Shown: in pieces, positions 1-9,744 of the stretch
Position numbering within the stretch: position 1 is the stretch's first letter
Layout of the letters: every line of letters begins with the position of its first letter
Source: Hermatobates lingyangjiaoensis
Lineage: Eukaryota > Arthropoda > Insecta > Hemiptera > Hermatobatidae
DNA: 64,000 bases
Reading direction: 5' to 3'
NCBI GenBank assembly: GCA_026182355.1
Contig: JAPFBL010000034.1
Span: 1,372,501-1,436,500, forward strand
Translations under genes and position numbers: made by a program
Notes under the pieces: generated by a model
Seen by the model: the letters and a program-made list of their open reading frames with translations, nothing else
Database searches by the model: none
What the model was told of the DNA's origin: nothing

Positions 1-2510
1 TTTAATGAAGAACTATTGATCACGTTGTCTACATCTCTTCTCTTTGTAATATAACTACTTGTAAATTATATATTATCAAAAATGATGAATTGAATTCACA
101 TGAACATTTGTTCTATCACTGATCACACTTGATATGTTAGCCAGCAATGATTTGGTTGTCTGTTTTGTTGATGTTGATTCTATATAAATTGTTATTACGA
201 GTACTACAGTTTTGTTATTATTTATAGCATGCAAAATATAAATAGAAATGTATTAAGTATTTTGGTTTTACCAATTCATTGTTTTGCTTAATTAATGAAA
301 TTCTTCTTCATTGAATTATGTAAACAGTGATAATAATAAAATAAAATGAAATTTAGGGAATATGATGCAATGGTTTCAGACACTATTGTATTGGATAAAG
401 AGAACTTTAAGACAGTGATATTAAATAACTTTCATGATTTAATCAGAGAAGTAATAAATGAAAGCATTTTTTAAATTTTTATGACAATCAAAAAAGATTT
501 TTTTTTTTATAAAATGTAAAAATTTTAACTATGATTGTAAGTGAAAACTTTTGAGAGGACAAAAATCATTATGTTGTTAACCAGTTTGATATTTTTTTAT
601 TTAGAGTAAAATTGAGTGTAGAACACCCCAGATTTTTAAAGAATAGTTCTATGTTAAAAAAAAACTGCAGTAATTAAGCTGTGTGTTGGTTAGCAGATTT
701 TAACATGTGTCATTTTTTAATTGATTTATAATGTCATTCTTTAAAGATAATGTTCAACATTTTTAGTCGTATATTTTTATTGTGCATTTTATGCAAAGAA
801 AATGTTTAGAATGGTTGAACAATTCGCAATAGCTTTAATACTTGCTTCCGGAACCATCTCATTTTCATGCTTGGAAGAATTTCTACCGTAGCATCATAGT
901 GTAATGCCAAGGGGGGAAAAAAACGCTCCAGAAGCTATCGAGTGTCCAACATTGACCGCGGGAAATGAAGCTCTGCTATTGAACTTCCTCCTTCAGTCCC
1001 TTCCTGGAGTCTTACAATCGTGAACGCAGCAAGATTGCAAATAGCACGATATCACTGAAGCATTATCATTTCAATAATACTATTCTTTATATGTAACCTG
1101 CTTCGTGAAATCAATGAGTTAGTGCTTTAAGTATGTAATTAGTAGAAACTAGTCAAAAATTTAACACTACAATTTATGTTTTTTTATATTTATAAATAAT
1201 ACATTTTGTATGAACATATAAAACAACACAACAAAATATTTCTACCAAAAACATACATTTAATCCATTACAATGGATGACTGACAAAACACCAAAAGTAA
1301 AGACTTTCAGCTCGAAATCAATATAAATACATAAAATCAAATCAAAAATTATGAATATAAGCCTAAAATTTGAATGTAATGTCCTCTTTCTTTATTTCCA
1401 ATAATCAAATAAGTACGTTAGTATGGAGAAAAAGAAAACAGAAAAGTTACCTATAAAAATTAGTTTATTATTTTTTCAGTGTTGTTTCAGGAGAAGTAAA
1501 GAATACTAAAGAGAGTCTTAGTGATTTTTGTTTTTTTCTCTAAGCTATCGTAAGATTGTATTGATATAAATAGGAAGCAAAAATTGTATACAAATATTAT
1601 TAAAGAGCAGAGCACCTTGCACACTTACGATCTTTTTTAAGTAAGTGTTATTTTTCCTAAACACTTTTCAATGTTACACTGTCAACTGATAGTGAAAATC
1701 ACCCATGAATGTAGTAAACTCTCTTAAGTCTGAACAAAATTTACTAAGAGTTAAAAATATTTACTATGTTCCTGGGTCAGTTGATAGTGGATAATCTAAA
1801 AGTGTTGAGAAAAACCAACACTTACTTTCATACTTTTTGAAACCTTATTTATTTTCTGATTGAACGTCAGCATTTTCATCATAACGTCATATTGTCTTAT
1901 TGTAATGTTGATTTTAAGGTAATTAGTAACTTCTACTTCTAATTTGATTGTACATTGAATATCGTTAATGATGACCGAAACTATTCTCTATATTAAATAG
2001 AGTAAAACTAAAAATAAAATTATGTTTAAGTAATGAATTACAGAACCATAAAGTTTGATCAACTTATTCATACTTTTTCCTCTCATTGGATTTACCTATA
2101 AAAAAATAGAGAACATCTCAAAAAAGTACAAAATAATTATAATAGGTAAAGTGCTTTTACAAAAAACATATATGTGACAATGGAAATGTTTACAAAGAGA
2201 CTGTAAAAAAAAAATTGTTCCAGTGCTTTTCGTAAAAAGTTTTCAGAGGTAATTTACAAGAATTAGTGTAAACAAACTTTAGATAAACATACATACTACA
2301 AACATTCTTTTCGTTTTTTATGTTGGATCACTTATATCAGAACAGATAAAATTAAACTTTATTTTATTTTTGACCAAAGTTTAATTAATACCTACAAAAA
2401 ATGTGAAGTTAATGTACTGAATTGAATTATTCAGTTGAGCAATATGAATAGCTATATTTGAGATAAAATGATTTCTCTATTTAAAAATTGATTTGTAAGC
2501 CCAGGGTAGT
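1..2510. other. AT-rich gene-free stretch
   Basis: No coding region or recognisable repeat is seen. Short A and T runs are common. A patch at about 841-1060 is noticeably richer in G and C than its surroundings, but no reading frame or known motif was found in it. Confidence 0.5.
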
Positions 2511-2541
2511 TTAATCCAGGTACATTCAAGTTTCCTGCACT

Positions 2542-2949
2542 TCAATATATCTTCTTTTGAATACAAGCAAAAGCGTTGCTTCCTCCTGGGACACACAGGA
2601 GCAGAGTTAGGAGCTTGACAAGCCCTGAGGGGCTAAGCACAATACAGATTCGGTTTAACACAATGATTGCCCAGTTATTTTTCAGAATTATCCCAAGCAT
2701 CTGGTTTTTTTTATCCTTATGCTCTTTGCTTCCAGGCCTCTTTTTTGATTTCCTGTAGTTCAATTTACTACAGATGAGGACTGAAGTTTTTCTATTCTCA
2801 TACTGATCATATTCCAAATATTTCATAGCTGCTAGGAGACACAAAATACTCAAGTTAACTGTTGTTACAATGCCGATGACTGCGATGAGGATACCTGGTT
2901 CTAGAACAGTGAATCTTGAAATGGTTTCATATAAATAACTCATAAATGA
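2542..2949 (-). CDS. Putative last exon with a transmembrane segment, unrecognised
   Basis: An open frame of 133 codons from the Met at 2943, or 135 codons if it starts at a possible splice acceptor (pyrimidine-rich tract then AG at 2951-2950). Residues about 17-40 form a hydrophobic segment (GILIAVIGIVTTVNLSILCL), followed by a charged stretch rich in Lys, Arg, Glu and Tyr. This looks like a single-pass membrane anchor with a basic cytoplasmic tail. The part after about residue 85 is less protein-like and could be intron or 3' UTR. The segment is richer in G and C than its flanks. I do not recognise the family. It could be a real terminal exon of a minus-strand gene or a chance frame. Confidence 0.35.
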   Translation of the reverse strand, partial: SFMSYLYETISRFTVLEPGILIAVIGIVTTVNLSILCLLAAMKYLEYDQYENRKTSVLICSKLNYRKSKKRPGSKEHKDKKNQMLGIILKNNWAIIVLNRICIVLSPSGLVKLLTLLLCVPGGSNAFACIQKKIY

Positions 2950-3159
2950 CTAAACCGAAAAAATATACATTTGACAATAACTGTCGCAAAGTGAATTCGC
3001 GATTAATGTAGCATAGAAATAGTCCAAACGGACAAATTAGTAACTGTTGAAAGGCGACAACACACAAGAGAACTGGGATCCGAGCACTCTGTGCGTAAAT
3101 GCATTTCACCTCCTTCCCCCCTCCCAAATACATAGGAGAACGAGACACATACCGGAATC

Positions 3160-3186
3160 AATATTTCGAACCACAGTGCGTGGTCA
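3160..3186 (-). ncRNA. Hammerhead-like core, family E
   Basis: Read on the minus strand: CTGACCA (expected CTGANGA), a hairpin ending in GGTTC, then GAA, ATAT and T before GATTCC. ATAT is the self-complementary stem III typical of this group. One core base (G to C) is changed, so activity is doubtful. Confidence 0.5.
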
Positions 3187-3250
3187 GAAAAAAAGAAGAA
3201 GAAGGACAATGTGCCTGGTCGAGTATTTTCTCTTCTGTTCTAGTCTCTTC

Positions 3251-3278
3251 CTGACGACGAACTACGGTTCATAATATT
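3251..3278 (+). ncRNA. Hammerhead-like core, family E
   Basis: CTGACGA is followed by a stem II hairpin GAAC-TACG-GTTC. The expected GAA is degraded to ATA before ATATTGATTC. The preceding TTC can pair with GAA in family members that keep it. This is a decayed relic. Confidence 0.5.
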
Positions 3279-3299
3279 GATTCTAGTAATTGTCTTATT

Positions 3300-4770
3300 C
3301 TCTTATGTGTTGCAACCTATTTAACAGCTATACTATATATAATTTCGCGATCCGTACAACTATGTACTGTTATCAGGCCAAAAAGATTAGAAAGACCAAA
3401 AACTCTTCCCTTCTTTCATACAATTGATATTGTTAATGTTTCACATAATTCGATTGACTTTACATGCAATTTATAGAAAAGATTAAAGTTTTATTTATTT
3501 ATTCGAACTGATATCAGTAAAAATGTCCCTGTTCTGTCAGGTAAGACTCTTTTCACAGAGTGGTTTTTCTCCTTGGAAGAACGGTTGTTGAAAGAAGTAA
3601 ATAATACTTTTCTGTGTTCCTTCTTTTATTTTAGCGTCTTCTTTTTCTTGATAGACCTATGTCCTGTAGATGTGATTTTAGTGAACAGCTGTGAAAGAAA
3701 CAACCAATCAGGAAAATAAAGCTCAACTTGATTGGTTGTACATCTTGATTGAAATCATTTTAGTAACCTATTTTAACAAAAGCTTCACATCATTAAGGCT
3801 CGGAGCCTTCAGCTTTATACCCTCTCCAAAGGAATGCATGTATAAATAGTAACTTCTTCCACATGTGAAATTTATAATAATTTGTTTGATTAAACCCTGA
3901 ACCATATTTATTAAACAAAAAAAAGCTAATTGCTTGAAGTCATTGACCTTGAGCGATTTCTTTTCTAAAGCGAGGCTGTTAGAAAGGTAGTAGCTAATAT
4001 ACTGTTAGATGACAGGTTATTGAAAGTGCAGAGAGTCTAGAAGCTATACAGTAAACATATCTAAAACGTCTAATGAACCGACTCTGGTCATTTCAGTAAG
4101 GAAATTTCTCCTTCAGGTCGCACAACTCTAGTAAATGTCATTTTTGTTCTGTTGTGAGAAAGTGTTGACTCTCTGTTTCAAGTCACTTTCTTGAGAAAAA
4201 TCGTGCTTTCCTTACAAGCACGCACATTCTTTTCCATCCACAATACATTTCTCATCAACTCATTTGTAAAACTGTGTCATCTCGAGAATTGCAGACTATT
4301 TCATTATTAATTTTTATAAAACATCAATATATAACACATTTTTTTTTCATCAACAAAACTTTGATGTATTTATCAAACTTTGTAATGACACTAATAAAAA
4401 ATCTGAAATTACATAAAAAATACACAAGAAATGATGGATTTAAATACTTATTATTTTCAAATATATTATTTAATACATTTTTGTTCTTTACAAGATTAAA
4501 CTTTTGTCGAAGTTTTTGAAACTTTTCCATTATCTAAAGTTTACATAATTCATTGGATCGTATATTCATTATGGTTTAATCTTCCTAAAATTCACTTCAT
4601 TTGATGACTATAATCATCAAATTATAATTAGTTTAGCAACTGATTACTTCATTCAATTTTAATTAAACTTCATATATTAAAATATAATCAATACATCAAT
4701 TACGATTCAAAAATAATAATTTTATATATATATAATATATATATACCAATTAAAAGAAACGGTCCAGCGG
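3300..4770. other. AT-rich gene-free stretch
   Basis: Nothing beyond AT-rich sequence and poly-A/T runs is recognised. Two overlapping frames near 4274-4530 are low-complexity Phe/Leu/Asn-rich translations of AT-rich DNA. Confidence 0.5.
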
Positions 4771-4778
4771 ACTTTTTT

Positions 4779-4957
4779 ACAATAAAATAAAAAACGAAGG
4801 AAACACACAGAAAGACACAGACATAACTCACATCGATATTTCGACAATCGTCGTCATCAGGAGGTGCGAAGAGCGAAGAGCGAAGAGTCCCGCAGGAAGA
4901 CAGGGCGGTACTCCTGTACCGCCTGTACTTCTGTGTGTTTCCTTCGTTTTTTATTTT

Positions 4958-4962
<5 letters not shown>
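4779..4962. repeat. Head-to-head palindrome, family E2
   Basis: ACAATAAAATAAAAAACG at the left end is matched in reverse by CGTTTTTTATTTTATTGT at the right end, and the flanking AGGAAACACACAGA is also mirrored. The left arm holds one good ribozyme core. The right arm has lost its core and is GC-rich, with direct GCGAAGA repeats. It abuts a (TA)n array on the right. Confidence 0.65.
4836..4860 (-). ncRNA. Hammerhead ribozyme motif, family E2
   Basis: On the minus strand: CTGATGA, hairpin (C)GAC-GATT-GTC, GAA, ATAT, C, then GATGTG. The bases after the cleavage position can pair with CACCTC just before CTGATGA, with one mismatch. All core positions of a type I hammerhead are present, with a self-complementary ATAT stem III. 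Cleavage is predicted after ATATC. Confidence 0.7.
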
Positions 4963-4963
<1 letters not shown>

Positions 4964-5010
<47 letters not shown>

Positions 5011-5152
5011 TATATATACAGTTCACACAGGAAAGAGAAAAACAGAAAAAAACATATATAATATATATATATATATATTTATATATGAATTAAATACCAC
5101 TAGATATATTAAACTCTTGATATATTATATCAAGAGTTATTGTTGATTATTA

Positions 5153-5206
<54 letters not shown>
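4964..5206. repeat. (TA)n microsatellites with a 27-bp palindrome between them
   Basis: TA arrays lie at about 4964-5020 and 5156-5205. Between them, at 5111-5138, AACTCTTGATATA is followed closely by its reverse complement. TA arrays here flank ribozyme elements on both sides. Confidence 0.85.
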
Positions 5207-5208
<2 letters not shown>

Positions 5209-5309
5209 GTTTTGTTGAATGACCTTTGTACTGTGGCATGAATCAATTTCATAGTCCATCTTTCAAGTTTTCTCATCTTTGAAAATCATCTTCAACTTTT
5301 TCATAGAAG

Positions 5310-5402
5310 GAAGTAAGAATTTTTTAACTAAGAAAATGAAATTTACATTGTTGTTCCTTTAAATAATGTAAATTTCATTTTCTTAGTTAAAAAATTCTCA
5401 CT
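5310..5402. repeat. Near-perfect 37-bp inverted repeat
   Basis: GTAAGAATTTTTTAACTAAG and the AAAATGAAATTTACATT that follows it are mirrored downstream across a loop of about 15 bases. It sits directly 5' of the family B motif at 5407. A related arm is found at 50341-50395 beside another family B copy, so this segment belongs to family B. Confidence 0.75.
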
Positions 5403-5406
5403 TTTG

Positions 5407-5445
5407 CCTATGAAAAAGGTTTTAAATAAAACCGAAACGTTGGCA
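5407..5445 (+). ncRNA. Family B hammerhead-derived motif
   Basis: CCTATGAAAA, then a strong hairpin GGTTTT-AAAT-AAAACC, then GAA, ACGT, T and GGC. GGC can pair with the GCC at the start. Stems I, II and III follow the hammerhead plan, but the catalytic CTGANGA is replaced by CTATGAA. All family B copies in the window lack CTGANGA, so this is a family character. Confidence 0.5.
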
Positions 5446-5525
5446 ACGAGAGTTTGATTTTTGTCCTAGAAAATTGACCGAATCCTGATTAGAGAACACA
5501 CCTCTATATATATATATATATATAT

Positions 5526-5726
5526 ATGAGCAGAGAAGAATTAACCAATAACATAGAAATTCTATACCAGGAAAAAGACCATAATAGACTACAAATTCTA
5601 GAAGCCCTTTGTATTAGAGAGCATAAACCCAACTTCAACAACCAGACAGCGAGTTTCAGTAGGATTTTGAAGCTCCACGCAGGACACCAACAAAATAGCA
5701 ACCTGGAGTCAGTGACAGCCTCATAG
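5526..5726 (+). pseudogene. Penelope-like element C-terminal fragment (GIY-YIG end)
   Basis: The 66-residue frame matches the C-terminus of the longer PLE copy at 38291-38938: LTNNIEILYQEKDH parallels LTNNTEILYQERDH, and EALCIREHKPNFNNQT parallels EALSILEMKPNINNQT. This is the end of the GIY-YIG endonuclease domain. The upstream part is missing, replaced by (TA)n. A hammerhead core lies about 200 bp downstream. Confidence 0.75.
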
Positions 5727-5924
5727 TGTTGTAGTGAATTTTATCAACCGATGAATCAAACTGGAAAACCTGAAACTTTGGAACCTCCAAGATTTGTAAC
5801 CTCCTTGTTGTTTTGATGTTTTCTATTCATTATGTTAGCTATATAATAATTCGCGATTGTTTGTAATAATTATTGTTAGTGTTTTTCCTTAAGTTAAGTT
5901 GTTTAATCGTAAAATTGTAAATCC

Positions 5925-5953
5925 CTGAAGATGGTCAAAGTGACCGAAACGTT
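5925..5953 (+). ncRNA. Hammerhead ribozyme motif, family C (PLE)
   Basis: CTGAAGA, hairpin GGTC-AAAG-TGACC (with flanking T/A), GAA, ACGT, T, then GGA. GGA pairs with the TCC just before CTGAAGA. All core residues of a type I hammerhead are intact, with a 4-base self-complementary stem III. It lies between a PLE GIY-YIG fragment and a PLE N-terminal fragment, the position expected for a pseudo-LTR ribozyme. Confidence 0.8.
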
Positions 5954-6018
5954 GGAATAATTTAATGTATAGTTTGTTTGTTTTTAGTTAGGTTTAGAGT
6001 GTATCTTTCGATTACTAC

Positions 6019-6198
6019 TATGGAACTCAAGAATAAATCTTTCGGAGAGTTAGTGTTTAGTTTACCCGTAGAATTAAAAACCAAGTTTAGAAAACTGGAG
6101 AAATTGAATAAAAAACGAACGAAAGTGAAGATCGGCATACTCTTTAATAGAACTTGTCTAAATGAAGGTCTGCTCCCAAAATATACTAATATATATAT
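6019..6198 (+). pseudogene. Penelope-like element N-terminal coding fragment
   Basis: This frame starts MELKNKSFGELVFSLPVELK, is Lys-rich and reaches GLLPKYTN, where coding sequence turns into (TA)n. Similar frames lie at 36040 and 39130 (GELIYMV, GELMYLV) and end the same way or nearby. I infer it is the 5' coding part of a PLE held in the 3' pseudo-LTR. Confidence 0.65.
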
Positions 6199-6315
6199 AT
6201 ATATATCTTGTTAAATTCTATGTCTATTTTCAATTTCACCACTCTTCTACTGAGTCTCTCCATTTCTCTAATGCACTCAATTTGTCCATGTTTGTGAATA
6301 TTTATATGTATATTC

Positions 6316-6456
6316 AGAGTTAGATTTTTTGACTCTGAAGTCATGTTTTTCCATTTCATATTGTGGTTTGATCATTTTATATATACAGCCGAAGGAGTTA
6401 GCTTCTGCTACACAAAGGAACTACTTCTGCCCGATGACGACGAATATCGAAATATC
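6316..6456 (+). repeat. Chimeric fragment: family A tail then family E2 leader
   Basis: 6316-6376 holds TTTTTGACTCTGAAG followed by the family A tail (CCATTTCATATTGTGG, TTTGATCATTTTA) with the ribozyme hairpin missing. It runs into a family E2 segment. Confidence 0.5.
6431..6456 (+). ncRNA. Decayed hammerhead core, family E2
   Basis: CCGATGA (for CTGATGA), CGACGAATATC, GAA, ATAT, C. It is the plus-strand relative of the motif at 4836, with one core base changed. Confidence 0.45.
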
Positions 6457-6587
6457 GTTATGAGTCTTTTTTGTGTGTGTTTATATCTGTTTTTTTCTTT
6501 CCTGTGTGAAATATATACATATCTATATCTATATATATATATTTGTATAAAATACCAGCAGGTCTTTATCTAAGCATAGAAAAGCGA

Positions 6588-6664
6588 TTAGAAAAAAAGA
6601 ACGATTGCTGAAAAAAATCGTGAATGCAGAATCTCCTCTGCTATTTAACAATATATATATATAT
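6588..6664 (+). pseudogene. Penelope-like N-terminal fragment
   Basis: The translated segment KKIVNAESPLLFN resembles KKVVNAEAAVYFH at 59610 and ends in (TA)n. A third copy lies on the minus strand at about 59905-59945. Confidence 0.5.
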
Positions 6665-6815
6665 ACTTTTCTTGACCTCTACATTCAACACAGTATTGAG
6701 TTAAGTTTTTTGATACGAAGGTCTTTGAAAAATGACTTACTCCTCAAACAAATTACTAAATACTATATAATTTTCTGGTCAATTAAATTTCTATTTATAA
6801 AGATTCTTTGCTATC

Positions 6816-6831
6816 CCCCCCCCCCCCCCCC
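6816..6831. repeat. Poly-C tract
   Basis: A run of about 16 C, unusual in AT-rich surroundings. Confidence 0.8.
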
Positions 6832-6849
6832 ACGGTACATTATTATTCT

Positions 6850-7735
6850 TCTTTAGCTATTTCTATTTCCCAGATAATTACTAATGATTTCTACTCTGAA
6901 AACTCTATGATAAACATGTTCTAGGATTGCAAAAGTTATATGCAAAATAATTGCTGTCAAATTTTCTTTGGGGGTTTTAAATTATGCATACTTCACCTTG
7001 ATTAGAGCATGAATTTTTACTATCTGATATTGTCAGTATTTAGTGAGTAATGTCTAAAAAGGGAATCAGGATGTCATTCGCCTAAATGAAAAAGGTAAAG
7101 AGTGTGATGGGTGTTTCAGGAGTTAAAGGTTAAAAAATGTTTTATAATTTCAAGTAATGTATTATTAAAAAAAAAAGTTACAATAATCGATTAACAAAAA
7201 AAAAACAAAAACAGAACATATCAGGATGATCTCATAAAGACTCGTTCTTTTACGTCCTGAGTAAATGATTCACACCAAAATAAAATTTAAAATCGCGCAG
7301 GGACATTAAAAGAAAGTATAGGAGTAACGACTACAAGCGAAAAAAAAAGAAAAAGAACACAAAGGTTAATTGGTAAAAAGCGAAGGGTTGGATTGTGTGA
7401 TGAAGCGTGGTCATTTGCTACAGCCCGGTCCAATTGCACACGGCTGGGGCCTCCAACAGTATTTGATTCGGCATCGGAAGGGAAGGAAATTGCTTTCCCA
7501 GTTAAAAACAATCACACTTTCTCATGCACAAAAATGTAGGGGGAGGAAAAAAGTGGAATTATGTTTCCAGTCGACCGTCAGTCAACAATGTTCTTTAGCG
7601 ATACAGTATTTAACATTTATTGTATTGGTTTTAGTTTGGTAGTCATATGATTGGTAAAAAGGCATGCGAAATGGTATAAAAATTTTGTAAAATTACTTCT
7701 ACAAATCTATCATTGGACATACTACCAGTGTAGTA
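6850..7735. other. Gene-free stretch with a GC-richer patch
   Basis: Only 7375-7560 stands out. It is less AT-rich and carries overlapping frames on both strands, with no recognisable protein. Confidence 0.4.
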
Positions 7736-7740
7736 TAGGT

Positions 7741-8007
7741 TAGGGTTTCCCAAACTTGGGGACACCATGGAGCCCCAGAGAAGGGCAAAGGTTTTCTACG
7801 GAGCACTCATAAGCTAATATATAAAAATATATATGAAAACATTAATTTAAAATTTTAATACTACTAATGACTTTTAGGTTCAAAAAGGCTGAATAATTAA
7901 ATGTTTGTAGTCATTTAATTTTTCCATATAAATCATTTGGTCGTCTTTAAAAAAGGACTTCCGGAGCCCTTCGGCCTCACTTAAGGAGTTCACTTTGGGA
8001 AACCCTG
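7741..8007. mobile_element. hAT-like non-autonomous element (MITE)
   Basis: The ends TAGGGTTTCCCAAACTT and CACTTTGGGAAACCCTG form terminal inverted repeats of the CAGGGTTTCCCAAA type used by hAT transposons. The interior is AT-rich with no reading frame. Possible 8-bp flanks agree at only about half the positions. Confidence 0.65.
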
Positions 8008-8106
8008 GTAGATACTTTACTATCAAAATTCAATAAGGAAAACTTAATTATGAACAAAAAAGAAAACTTAATGGATAACAAAATAGAAAGATTGACTTTA
8101 TTAAAT

Positions 8107-8165
8107 TTAAACACACCACACACATGCACACACACACACACATGCACACACATACATACATATAT
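8107..8165. repeat. (CA)n / (CATA)n microsatellite
   Basis: Simple repeats of CA with interspersed TGCACA and CATACATA. Confidence 0.85.
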
Positions 8166-8169
8166 GCAC

Positions 8170-9245
8170 AGAAGTTTTAATTATTGTGTTGTTCTTACAA
8201 ATAACAATATTGTGATCCTTGATAATCTTTGATGAAAGAGACATCGGTCCACTGGAAACTTCCTTACCGAAGTAGCTATCATTCCAATTACCAGATGTGT
8301 CAGATATTATAGAGTATAGATAAAGACATTTTAGAAAATATAGATAAGAGGAATACATTGATGAACTAATATTACATGAGAAAGACCATAATATGGTTTA
8401 ATTAATGAGTAAATGCAATTTTATATACATATTTAGGTAATATTGATAATATACCAATACCTAAACCAAACACACTTTTAGGTTCAAACATCTTCTAAAA
8501 AAACAAACATTTGTTGGTATCTGAAAATATTTGCATAAATATACTTTTAAAAGTAAAAACAGTTCAAATTCTTGCACTTAGCCAGAATAATTAATTATTA
8601 CAGGTTACAGTACAAGCAGTCAATCAGCTTACTTTTGAACAAACATATTGATAATGGTGGTATAAATAGGTCTGATTTACGAATAATAACATAGAAATAG
8701 GTATATTACAAAATATTAAGTATACTTGAATCATTAATTGTAAGAAATCAAATAGGTATTATTACAAATTGTTATGGAGTATTGAATCATTAATTATAAT
8801 AAACCAATTACATTAACTTTAGTTGATTGTTCAAATAATACTTGATAATAATCGGAGTAAGAGCTCCATCTAACGGGTTTTCTGCGTTTAGAGGAAGTCT
8901 TCGTATATTTTCGTCTTTTGTTCAGCTAGACCTTTTCAATCTGTTTCCCCCTGTATTTTACTCTTTTTTTTTTAAAAAAAAAACTCTTTTCCTCCACTCC
9001 ATTACTTCAAAACGCATTTTTTTTTCAGAAATGTTTGACTTTATCTTGAGTCATTTTCTTTGAGACTACATGAGCAGATCATTGCCTTCAGATTGAATGC
9101 AGGAAAGGTTCAAAGGTTTTTTTGACATTTCAACAAACATCGTAGTACATTATAGTTAAAAGCAGTTGAGATAAACTGTTGGGATAAATGATAAAACTGG
9201 CTTAAATGACAAAACTAACAGCATAAACCTTGGGTAAGGTGGATA
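8170..9245. other. AT-rich gene-free stretch
   Basis: No coding potential is supported. Two short related segments with AAATTGTTATGGAGT and TCATTAATTATAAT suggest local duplication near 8720-8800. Confidence 0.4.
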
Positions 9246-9250
9246 CAGAC

Positions 9251-9546
9251 CAGGGCTTCTCAAACAGTGCACCAAGGAAGACACTCAGGTGTGCACCAAC
9301 TATAAAGATTATATTTAAGTATTTAAGATATTTGAGTGAATTTCATATTTGTTTGCTATCCCAGGTATGTGGTTTCCATATTAGAGGAAAGTGTTCGTCA
9401 GTTGACATTTTAAACCGAATGGCAAGTTCCTTAATCGTGGCACAAATTTTACACTACTTAATTTTCATTACTATTTTTTTGAAATGGAAAGTATGCCCCA
9501 TAATTTTTTTTAATACATGAATGCAAAAAAATTTTGAGAAGCCCTG
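9251..9546. mobile_element. hAT-like non-autonomous element (MITE)
   Basis: CAGGGCTTCTCAAAC at the left and TTTTGAGAAGCCCTG at the right are inverted repeats. Flanks ATACAGAC and CTGTAGAC agree at 5 of 8 bases, compatible with a worn 8-bp target duplication. The interior frame (96 codons) is not a recognised protein. Confidence 0.65.
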
Positions 9547-9603
9547 CTGTAGACAAATGAATGATCAAACCACAATAAGAAATGGGAAAACAAGACTAAG
9601 ATC

Positions 9604-9637
9604 TTTCAACCGTAAAGTCTTAAACCGTCTTCGTCAG
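9604..9637 (-). ncRNA. Hammerhead-like core, family A
   Basis: On the minus strand: CTGACGA, a hairpin ending in ACGGTT, then GAA and AGATCT. The loop is longer than in other family A copies. The family A tail (CCATTTCTTATTGTGG) follows. It lies just outside the 9251-9546 element. Confidence 0.6.
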
Positions 9638-9671
9638 AGTCAAAAACCCAACTGAATGAATCACTATATGT

Positions 9672-9740
9672 CAGGTTAGGAATTCTCACAAGGGAACACG
9701 GATAGGCTGAGGATAAACCTTTGTAATACCGTAAGCTGTA
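9672..9740. repeat. Dispersed repeat shared with 19788-19866
   Basis: Both loci contain AGGTTAGG, then CACAAGGGAACAC, ATAGGC and a TTTGT-ATACC stretch in the same order. Confidence 0.5.
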
Positions 9741-9744
9741 ATTT

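Larger units (their letters stand above)
3150..3286. repeat. Head-to-head inverted pair of family E hammerhead motifs
   Basis: The left arm (near 3151) and the right arm (ending near 3286) are imperfect reverse complements. Both contain the AATATTGATTC segment that follows the ribozyme core. The CUGA ends of the two cores face each other. Confidence 0.6.

Noticed and set aside
3003..3274. Three overlapping short frames
   Set aside because: They overlap a family E ribozyme palindrome, which explains the region better.
4700..5026. Frames with long (IY)n or (YI)n stretches here and at 49881, 50531 and 60251
   Set aside because: These are translations of (TA)n microsatellites.
7370..7642. 90-codon plus-strand frame in a GC-richer patch
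   Set aside because: No recognised domain, biased composition at the end, and an overlapping minus-strand frame. Not supported as a gene.
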